Positions 5,624 to 10,740 of a stretch of 10,740 nt of DNA are shown here, piece after piece. Source of the DNA: Candidatus Bipolaricaulota bacterium (GTDB taxonomy: Bacteria; Bipolaricaulota; Bipolaricaulia; UBA7950; UBA9294); assembly GCA_015485945.1 (NCBI GenBank), contig WFSM01000064.1, positions 1 through 10,740 on the forward strand. Direction: 5' to 3'. The notes beneath the pieces were generated by a model. It was given only the letters and a program-made list of their open reading frames with translations, did no database searches and was not told the origin of the DNA. A program made the position numbers and the translations under genes. The stretch's first letter is position 1. Every line of letters starts with the position of its first letter.

Positions 5624-6955
5624 CTATCTGGTTGCCGCTGCCGGTGTGAGGTTGTTCCCGGTCGTAGTGAGCGGGGTCACGCCGCCGGTAGCAAATGACA
5701 CCTTGTAGAGGTCGTACTGCCCTGGGCTGTCTTCACGGACGAACGCCAGGCCGGAGTTATCCTCGAACCAGTACGGGCAGAACTCGTCCTTGGTGGTGGT
5801 GATCCCGGTGAGGGTGGTGTCGCCAGTGAGGTTGCGCACGTAGTCCTGCAGCGACTGGACGCCCGTTCCATCGGGGTTCATCACGTAGATGTCGACATTG
5901 CCGTTCACGTTAGTGGAAAACGCGATCTTCGTCCCATCAGGCGACCACGCTGGCTTGGAGATTCCGGCACCGCCGGGCAGGTTAAGGCCAAGCGCGGTCA
6001 CGATCGCCGCACCACCGGCATCACCGTATCGTTTGCCGTCCGCGGTGGCGGGATACAGTTTCGTTGCGGTCGTCCCGTTCCACATCCAGAGCGCGCTCCC
6101 GCCGGGGTTACCCGCGTCGGATACGAACACGATGTCGTTATTCACCGGTGAGTAAGCGGGGGCGATCGCCCACGATGGCGTCTGGTCGATGCGCTTCGCT
6201 TGGTCCTCAATCCCATTGTTGGCGTTCATCACCCGGATCGTCCACGTGGTGGCGGACGGGGTCTGGGCAGCGTTGGATGCGTACGCGATCAGCGTACCGT
6301 CGTGTGACCAGCTCGGCTCGATCTGCTGCGATGCGGTCTGGACAGTGAGTTGGGTTCCGGCCCCTCCGGTCACCGCGATCTTCCAGATGTTCCACTGACC
6401 ACCGGCGTTGGATGCGTATGCGATCTTGTCCCGTGTCCCCCGTACGAGGTCGGGGAAGAACGCGTCGCTCGTCGTGCTGCTCACCACCGCCATTTGATCG
6501 GTCCCATCCGCCCGCATGCGGTAGATGTCGTAGTTGCCGGTGGGATTGCGGGTGAACGTGACCATTACCGATCCGATATGAACCGGTTGTGTCGTCATGC
6601 CAACGCGGCCGTCGTTATCCGTTACTTTCAGAGTAGCGGTGTACGTGCCCGCCACCATATACGTATGCGTGATTGCTGTCGCCGTCGCCACGTCCGTTCC
6701 GGTAGCGTGCGCTGATCCGTCGCCGAAGTTGAGGTCGTAGCTCGCGATCGTCCCATCGGGATCGGTCGAGCCGGAGATATCGAACGTGATCGTCACCGGT
6801 GCCTCATGATCAGTCGTTGGTTTGACCACAAGCACCGCAATTGGGGCCTGGCCGAAGAATCCCCGGCACGCCGATATTCCGGCGAGTGTCACCAGGGCCA
6901 TCATTACAATGAGTAGGTACCTGATCCTCTTTTTTCTGGTTCCCGCTGCAGGCAT
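5624..6955 (-). CDS. Predicted lipoprotein: one PKD domain plus TolB-like beta-propeller
   Basis: A 443-residue exported lipoprotein. The N-terminus is basic (MPAAGTRKKRIR), then hydrophobic, ending in the lipobox ISAC with acceptor Cys30. A PKD (immunoglobulin-like) domain follows at about 37-128, recognised by SGSTDPDGTI, NFGDGS (76-81) and GTYTATLKVTDNDG. The remainder (about 130-430) is a WD40-like/TolB-type propeller of about six blades, with repeated cores such as IAYASNAGGQWNIWK, PSWSHDGTLIAYASNA, PAWSPDGTKIAFST-N and DIYVMNPDGTG. Such proteins usually bind partners or glycans at the envelope; no catalytic site is visible and the exact role is unknown. The start is secure: AAGGAGG (6963-6969, minus strand) is seven bases before ATG 6955. 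It is not tolB itself, because the PKD domain and lipobox are not TolB features and no tol-pal genes are nearby. Confidence 0.85.
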   Translation of the reverse strand: MPAAGTRKKRIRYLLIVMMALVTLAGISACRGFFGQAPIAVLVVKPTTDHEAPVTITFDISGSTDPDGTIASYDLNFGDGSAHATGTDVATATAITHTYMVAGTYTATLKVTDNDGRVGMTTQPVHIGSVMVTFTRNPTGNYDIYRMRADGTDQMAVVSSTTSDAFFPDLVRGTRDKIAYASNAGGQWNIWKIAVTGGAGTQLTVQTASQQIEPSWSHDGTLIAYASNAAQTPSATTWTIRVMNANNGIEDQAKRIDQTPSWAIAPAYSPVNNDIVFVSDAGNPGGSALWMWNGTTATKLYPATADGKRYGDAGGAAIVTALGLNLPGGAGISKPAWSPDGTKIAFSTNVNGNVDIYVMNPDGTGVQSLQDYVRNLTGDTTLTGITTTKDEFCPYWFEDNSGLAFVREDSPGQYDLYKVSFATGGVTPLTTTGNNLTPAAATR

Positions 6956-7020
6956 TTCAAAACCTCCTTCTTTTGCGCGCTGTTCATCTTCATCATGGCA
7001 AACGATGCCGCACAGCTCAG

Positions 7021-7046
7021 TTTATACCTGCGGGGCGGTGTGTTCC
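7021..7046 (-). promoter_or_regulatory. Possible promoter for the PKD/TolB-like lipoprotein gene
   Basis: On the minus strand TATAAA (7026-7021) could be a -10 element, with the start near 7014 and a leader of about 59 bases. No good TTGACA-like -35 is present. About 15 bases upstream of TATAAA there is instead GGAAC (7046-7042), the core of ECF-type -35 elements. Whether the adjacent ECF sigma factor acts here is speculative. Confidence 0.25.
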
Positions 7047-7109
7047 CAGGGACGGGAGACGACCGCGGGCGGAGGGTTCGTCACGACGCGAGGTGACCGA
7101 TGTCGAGGC

Positions 7110-7139
7110 GAAACTTGGGTACCGGTTTTGGTGTATATT
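7110..7139 (+). promoter_or_regulatory. Possible promoter for the ECF sigma-factor operon
   Basis: TATATT at 7134-7139 resembles a -10 element, and the upstream sequence GAAACTT (7110-7116) resembles an ECF-type -35. TTGGGT (7115-7120) is too close (13 bases) for a standard sigma70 spacing. Initiation would be near 7146, leaving seven bases before ATG 7153 or 19 before GTG 7165. ECF sigma genes are often autoregulated, but this match is loose. Confidence 0.25.
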
Positions 7140-7152
7140 GTGGGCGAGGAGG

Positions 7153-7734
7153 ATGAAGGTCGGCGTGTATCACACTCAGGATGAGGTGAGTCTATTGAGA
7201 GCATCACTTGCCGGTGACACCGAGGCATGGGGCGAGATCGTGGTGCGGTATAAGGAAGCGGTGTTCGGGTTGTGCCTTGGATTTTTGCGCAACCGTGCCG
7301 ACGCTGAGGACTTGACCCACGATACGTTTATCCGTGCCTACGAGAACCTGCGCCGCTATCGGTTGGATAAGCGGTTCTCAACGTGGTTGTTCACCGTGGC
7401 GGCGAACCTGTGCCGCAATCGGTTGCGGCACCGTCGTTATCACCCGGTGGTTGCGCCCCCGGAACAAATGAGCGGCGGGGTTGACCCGGCAACGATTATC
7501 GCCCGGGAAGCACGCCACGAACGGGTGCGGGCCGGATTGGACTCCCTCCCGTATGGGTATCGCGCTCCTCTCGTCCTGCGGTACTACAACGATCTTTCGT
7601 ATAAAGAGATCGCGGAGGTTCTTTCTTTGCCAGAGGGGACAGTGAAAACACGGATCCATCGTGCAAAAGTAATGTTGAAAGAGAAGATAGAACAGAACCA
7701 AAATGGAGTGATGCGATATGAACAACGAGGATAA
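7153..7734 (+). CDS. ECF-type RNA polymerase sigma factor
   Basis: A 193-residue sigma factor with only the two domains of the extracytoplasmic-function group. Region 2 (about 22-95) contains EAWGEIVVRYKEAVFGLCL, the DAEDLTHDTFIRAY core and FSTWLFTVAANLCRNRLR. Region 4 (about 127-178) contains the -35-binding helix-turn-helix, LPYGYRAPLVLRYYNDLSYKEIAEVL followed by SLPEGTVKTRIHRAK. It directs polymerase to a dedicated promoter set when released from its regulator, here probably the next gene, which overlaps by 17 bases. The start is uncertain: GAGGAGG (7146-7152) directly abuts ATG 7153, leaving no spacer. GTG 7165 has that motif 12 bases upstream and GAAGG five bases upstream, and would give 189 residues. 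A longer open frame reaching back to TTG 6973 encodes residues unlike sigma factors. Confidence 0.92.
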   Translation: MKVGVYHTQDEVSLLRASLAGDTEAWGEIVVRYKEAVFGLCLGFLRNRADAEDLTHDTFIRAYENLRRYRLDKRFSTWLFTVAANLCRNRLRHRRYHPVVAPPEQMSGGVDPATIIAREARHERVRAGLDSLPYGYRAPLVLRYYNDLSYKEIAEVLSLPEGTVKTRIHRAKVMLKEKIEQNQNGVMRYEQRG

Positions 7735-8311
7735 CCTGGAGCGAATGTTGCGCGCTAGTTTGCGTCACGAAGTGACGCGGGATGCGTTTCGCCTGGAAGG
7801 GTTGGAAAAGAGAGTGGCGACCGAGCTTTCCGGTCGGGTTCCTCGTGGCAGCGTGTGGGATTCTCTCAAACGGATTATTGCTCCGACCTCTCGGGGCCGT
7901 GCCGCTCAGCTCGCGGTGGTGGGGGTAACGGCGCTCGTGTTCATGGTTCTTGGCGCATTTATCGGTAACAGGCTTTCTCCCATCATGGTGTTCAACGGTG
8001 GGCGGCACTCAATCCAATCAGCGGTAAGTGCATCCGGCGAGACCTCGGCCCTGTTTGTGATGCCCGCCCCTGGGGCGAAAAGTGTTGCTGTAGTCGGTGA
8101 CTTTAATGGCTGGACGCCGACGCCGCTGTCCGACCCCAACAACGACGGAATTTGGACGGCACGGATTCCGCTGCCGCCTGGACGGTACGAGTACGCGTTC
8201 ATTGTGGATGGACACTGGTGGGGCCAGGATCCACTTGCCGATGGATACGTACACAGCTTTGGGTCTTATAATTCGGTGCGTTACATCGGCCGTGTGGGAA
8301 AGGGGGCGTGA
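7718..8311 (+). CDS. One-pass membrane protein with CBM48/AMPK-beta glycogen-binding-like domain; candidate anti-sigma factor
   Basis: A 197-residue protein in three parts. The N-terminus (1-60) is charged and probably helical, as in short zinc-free anti-sigma domains, though no HxxxCxxC motif is present. One membrane helix spans about 63-84 (LAVVGVTALVFMVLGAFIG). The C-terminal domain (about 106-190) matches the early-set carbohydrate-binding fold of AMPK-beta, CBM48 and isoamylase N-domains: VAVVGDFNGWTPTPL, DGIWTARIPLPPGRYEYAFI, DGHWWGQDPLADG and NSVRYI. Positive-inside rules place the N-terminus in the cytoplasm and the binding domain outside. The start overlaps the sigma-factor gene by 17 bases, with GGAG nine bases upstream. 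Position and topology suggest regulation of the sigma factor by an extracytoplasmic carbohydrate-related signal. That is inference; the domain might bind protein rather than glycan. Confidence 0.8.
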   Translation: MNNEDNLERMLRASLRHEVTRDAFRLEGLEKRVATELSGRVPRGSVWDSLKRIIAPTSRGRAAQLAVVGVTALVFMVLGAFIGNRLSPIMVFNGGRHSIQSAVSASGETSALFVMPAPGAKSVAVVGDFNGWTPTPLSDPNNDGIWTARIPLPPGRYEYAFIVDGHWWGQDPLADGYVHSFGSYNSVRYIGRVGKGA

Positions 8312-9033
8312 TGCACATCCGATCGGTCGCGGTCGCGCTGGTGGCAGTGGCCGTCACTGCCTGTCTTGCCCTCGGTGCTGTAGTGACCCCTAACGACGTC
8401 TATCACGCTCTGGACAAAATACCGCTTACTCACCGTGCCGAGATCGTGCATGCATTTGGCGTGGGCTTTTCGCTTGGGCGCCTCGTACCCGACCGCACAT
8501 TGCGGTTGGTGGACCGATTGGCGGCGGATAAGGGAACAACTGCGGACAAGGAAGGAATTCTGTTGACAATTGCCAACGCGTTGGAAAACGACCTTCCCGT
8601 TACCCTGTTGATCGACAAAACCGAGGAGGGGTTAGCACGCAACGTGCCGTTGTATGTGATTTTGAACGGTTCGGGGGGAGCAGTGCGCATTCTTGGGTTA
8701 GTACAACGAGAAAAGGTGTTGGCTGCGGTGCGCGATTTGTTATACGCGAAGGGAATATTCTGCATCTCACACGCGGGACAAGCGACGGCAACGTCGCTCC
8801 CGATTACCCGGTTCGACCGGATCGTGACCGAAGTCGCCGACGTGTTATGCGATTATGTGGAATCCGGTGCCAGTCCGCTTGATGGCCATCTTATCTACCA
8901 GCGGGTACAAACGCGGTTGGAGAACCTGTCCCAGCTCAAGCAGCCCACTATTCTCCCCGAGGACGCTGCCCTCGTGCTGGCACGGATCAAACCGGGAGAT
9001 TTAACGGCTGTTTTATTAAAAGTTTTAGGATAG
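8311..9033 (+). CDS. Exported protein of unknown family, possible lipoprotein
   Basis: A 240-residue protein I do not recognise. The N-terminus (MHIRSVAVALVAVAVTAC) is a short basic segment followed by a hydrophobic core, so it is exported. VTAC at 15-18 fits a loose lipobox with Cys18 as acceptor, but hydrophobicity continues to about residue 25, so an ordinary signal peptide cut near ALG-A is also possible. The mature part looks mostly helical, with a glycine-bearing segment (VGFSLGRLVPD, 51-61), a predicted beta/alpha stretch PLYVILNGSGGAVRILGLVQ and leucine-rich helices toward the C-terminus. No enzyme motif is visible. ATG 8311 shares its A with the TGA of the upstream gene (TGATG) and has AAAGGGGG upstream, so translation is coupled to the sigma/anti-sigma pair. 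The next gene follows after 14 bases, so it probably belongs to the same operon. Confidence 0.75.
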   Translation: MHIRSVAVALVAVAVTACLALGAVVTPNDVYHALDKIPLTHRAEIVHAFGVGFSLGRLVPDRTLRLVDRLAADKGTTADKEGILLTIANALENDLPVTLLIDKTEEGLARNVPLYVILNGSGGAVRILGLVQREKVLAAVRDLLYAKGIFCISHAGQATATSLPITRFDRIVTEVADVLCDYVESGASPLDGHLIYQRVQTRLENLSQLKQPTILPEDAALVLARIKPGDLTAVLLKVLG

Positions 9034-9047
9034 AAAAGGAGGAAACA

Positions 9048-10740
9048 ATGAACAAACGTTGGCAGTTTATACTGGTCATGGTCGGATTGATCGGACTCAT
9101 CAGTTTGATCGGTCTGGGACAAGCGGTGGCTCCCAAAGGGATCATCCCCACACCACCGGAAAGTCAAGTGTTGCAAGTGAAGATCTGGGTCGACAAGGGG
9201 GCATACGCCGTCGGTGAGCCGATCACCATTCACTATAGCGTCAACAAACAGGTATACGTCTATATTTGGGATATCGAGCCGGATGGGACCGCTCACGCGC
9301 TGTTTCCCAACACGCAGAACTCCAATAATCTCGCAAGTCCGGGTGAGCACGTTGTCCCCGGCAACTGGAAGATTGCTCCACCGCTCGGGCGGGAGTACCT
9401 GCAAATTCTGGCGACGACAACTCCAATTAATTTGTTCTCGTTCATGACGAGCAATCCGGATACGTTCCGCCAGCAGGTGCAGGCGCACGTGCTGGGAGTC
9501 GTACCCGAGGCCGATCGCACGTGGGATTTTACCAGCTTTGAAATTGTATCCGGTACACCGCCCGCGTACGGAACGTTGGTGGTCAATTCCACGCCCAGTC
9601 TTGCCCAGGTGTACGTGGACGGGGCGTACGTCGGCTATACTCCACGTACCGTTTATGTGACCCAGGGATATCATCAGGTTCTCGTGCGTAAGTCGGGGTA
9701 CAACGATTGGGCGAGCGGGCTGTTTGTAATTGCCGGCTACACCCGTACGATCAATGTTACTCTCACTGCGAGCGCTCCCACCAATCAGCCGCCGGTGGCC
9801 GCGTTCAGCTACTTGCCGGCGAACCCAACTGTGGGGCAACAAGTACTGTTTCAAGGTGCGGCATCGCATGATCCGGATGGGAACATCATCTCTTACTACT
9901 GGAACTTCGGCGATGGCCAGACGAGTGGACCGTCGGGAGCGAGCTCGGTCTATCACCAGTATACTGCGGCAGGGACGTATACCGTCACCCTGACCGTAAC
10001 CGACAACGGTGGGCTCACTAACTCGGTGTCGCACACCGTGCAGGTCAGCACCCCGAACCAACCGCCGGTGGCAGCGTTCAGCTTCTCCCCGGCTCATCCA
10101 ACGGTAGGGGCATGGGTGCGGTTTGACGGGTCGGCGTCGTTTGATCCCAACGGGACAATCACCGCATACAACTGGAACTTTGGCGACGGTGCCACTTCGA
10201 GTGCTGGTGCGGTGGTGTATCACCAATACTCCGTTGCTGGCACGTATACCGTCACCCTGACCGTGACCGACAACGGCGGGCTCACTAACTCGGTGTCGCA
10301 TACCGTCCAGGTCGGTACTCCCAACCAACCGCCAGTGGCGGCGTTCAGCTTCTCCCCTGCCAACCCGACAGTAGGGGCGTGGGTGCGGTTCGATGGATCG
10401 GCGTCGTCCGATCCAAATGGAACGATCACCGCGTACAACTGGGATTTAGGCGATGGGACGACATCAACCGCTGGCGCGGTTGTGTATCACCAATACTCCG
10501 CTGCTGGTACGTACACCGTCGTTTTGACTGTGACTGACAACGGCGGGCTCACTAACTCGGTGTCGCATACCGTCCAGGTCGGTACTCCCAACCAACCGCC
10601 AGTGGCGGCGTTCAATTACACGCCGGCGGCACCAGTCGTGGGACAGGCAATCGTTCTCAACGCAGCGCCGTCCTACGCCCCTAACGGCACGATCACCGCG
10701 TATCGTTGGGACCTTGATAACAACGGCGTTGATGATGCCA
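9048..10740 (+). CDS. Large exported DUF4384-PEGA-multi-PKD protein (3' end beyond window)
   Basis: An open frame of 564 codons with no stop, running past the window end. Start ATG 9048 follows AAGGAGG (9036-9042) by five bases. A signal peptide (about 1-26, MNKRWQFILVMVGLIGL..., likely cut after GQA) is followed by a DUF4384-like domain (about 44-150: VKIWVDKGAYAVGEPITIHY, VYVYIWDIEPDGTAHALFPN, REYLQILAT). A PEGA domain follows (175-241: GTLVVNSTPSLAQVYVDG, YVGYTPRTVYVTQGYHQV), then tandem PKD domains beginning at residue 248 with the motifs W-N-FGDG and GTYTVTLTVTDNGG. These modules are immunoglobulin-like or binding folds found on cell-surface and secreted proteins; PEGA is often near peptidoglycan or S-layer components. 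No enzyme domain is seen in the visible part. It is the fourth member of the sigma-factor operon and a plausible target or partner of that regulation. Confidence 0.88.
   Translation, partial: MNKRWQFILVMVGLIGLISLIGLGQAVAPKGIIPTPPESQVLQVKIWVDKGAYAVGEPITIHYSVNKQVYVYIWDIEPDGTAHALFPNTQNSNNLASPGEHVVPGNWKIAPPLGREYLQILATTTPINLFSFMTSNPDTFRQQVQAHVLGVVPEADRTWDFTSFEIVSGTPPAYGTLVVNSTPSLAQVYVDGAYVGYTPRTVYVTQGYHQVLVRKSGYNDWASGLFVIAGYTRTINVTLTASAPTNQPPVAAFSYLPANPTVGQQVLFQGAASHDPDGNIISYYWNFGDGQTSGPSGASSVYHQYTAAGTYTVTLTVTDNGGLTNSVSHTVQVSTPNQPPVAAFSFSPAHPTVGAWVRFDGSASFDPNGTITAYNWNFGDGATSSAGAVVYHQYSVAGTYTVTLTVTDNGGLTNSVSHTVQVGTPNQPPVAAFSFSPANPTVGAWVRFDGSASSDPNGTITAYNWDLGDGTTSTAGAVVYHQYSAAGTYTVVLTVTDNGGLTNSVSHTVQVGTPNQPPVAAFNYTPAAPVVGQAIVLNAAPSYAPNGTITAYRWDLDNNGVDDA
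10269..10347 (+). repeat. 79-base perfect direct repeat, copy 1
   Basis: Identical base for base to 10536-10614, exactly 267 bases downstream, which is one PKD unit. It covers the DNGGLTNSVSHTVQV end of one unit and the PPVAAF start of the next. Flanking codons differ at synonymous positions, so the identity is sharper than protein conservation alone requires. Confidence 0.9.
10536..10614 (+). repeat. 79-base perfect direct repeat, copy 2
   Basis: Second copy of the block at 10269-10347. Identity stops at both ends: GTG-ACT rather than GTG-ACC just before it, and AAT rather than AGC at the codon where it ends. This boundary pattern fits a recent duplication or gene-conversion tract. Confidence 0.9.

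Larger units (their letters stand above)
9789..10740 (+). repeat. Tandem PKD-domain repeat array inside the surface protein gene
   Basis: Four in-frame units each begin with PPVAAF: 9789-10061 (91 residues), 10062-10328 (89), 10329-10595 (89) and 10596 onward (incomplete). The first two carry the PKD hallmark W-N-FGDG and the third WDLGDG; the first three end in YTV-LTVTDNGGLTNSVSHTVQV. The fourth diverges (FNYTPAAP..., then YRWDLDNNGVDD). Units 2 and 3 are the most alike at both DNA and protein level, pointing to growth of the array by internal duplication. Confidence 0.92.

Noticed and set aside
5624..6955. Assignment of the propeller lipoprotein as TolB
   Set aside because: It has a lipobox and a PKD domain, lacks the TolB N-terminal domain pattern, and no tolQ, tolR, tolA or pal genes are nearby.
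6973..7152. 60-codon N-terminal extension of the sigma factor from TTG 6973
   Set aside because: The residues are Arg/Cys-rich and unlike any sigma-factor N-terminus, no ribosome-binding site precedes it, and it would cover the divergent promoter region.
8895..10328. A 477-codon open frame on the minus strand opposite the surface-protein gene
   Set aside because: It is antisense to a clearly coding region with ribosome-binding site, signal peptide, DUF4384, PEGA and PKD domains. Its own product is a repetitive His/Arg/Gly-rich string mirroring the PKD repeats, and no start signal supports it. It is a composition artefact of the third-position bias.
10269..10614. The 79-base repeats as a CRISPR-like or mobile-element signature
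   Set aside because: The spacing is exactly one PKD-coding unit (267 bases), the frame is kept throughout, and there are no inverted ends, target duplications or transposase.

Overview
The window comes from a diderm bacterium of moderate-to-high GC content with tightly packed, often overlapping genes. Lipopolysaccharide-export genes (lptC, lptB) beside complete-length lipoprotein-maturation genes (lgt, lnt) indicate an outer membrane. The exported proteins built from DUF4384, PEGA, PKD and TolB-like modules recall poorly cultured thermophile-associated phyla such as Bipolaricaulota (Acetothermia/OP1). That placement is an impression from gene content and was not tested. There are no RNA genes, insertion sequences, CRISPR arrays or phage genes, and no gene-free stretch longer than about 200 bases.

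Layout. (1) 1-81, minus: the first 27 codons of a probable secG, divergent from pyrG across a 145-base gap holding promoter-like motifs for both directions. (2) 227-3304, plus: an overlapping string of pyrG (CTP synthase), an LptC-type protein with a long LptA-like C-terminal part, and lptB. (3) 3225-4094, minus: lgt, whose 3' end overlaps the lptB 3' end by 80 bases. (4) 4130-5599, plus: lnt, divergent from lgt by only 35 bases. (5) 5624-6955, minus: a lipoprotein with one PKD domain and a six-bladed TolB-like propeller; it converges on lnt across an 11-bp GC hairpin. (6) 7153-10740, plus: an apparent operon of an ECF sigma factor, a one-pass membrane protein with a C-terminal glycogen-binding-like (CBM48/AMPK-beta) domain, an exported protein of unknown family, and the first 564 codons of a large exported protein (DUF4384, PEGA, tandem PKD) that runs off the window.

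How it fits together. Most of the window serves the cell envelope: CTP supply and LPS export, then the first and last acyl transfers of lipoprotein maturation next to a likely lipoprotein substrate. The sigma-factor operon is the least conventional part. The membrane protein sits where an anti-sigma factor normally lies and has the matching topology, with a short cytoplasmic N-terminus, one helix and a sensor-like domain outside. A polysaccharide- or envelope-sensing switch controlling a PKD-rich surface protein is a reasonable but unproven reading. Two enzyme sequences also deserve attention: Lnt has Met where the family has its catalytic Lys, and Lgt has Ser where the family has a conserved Glu.
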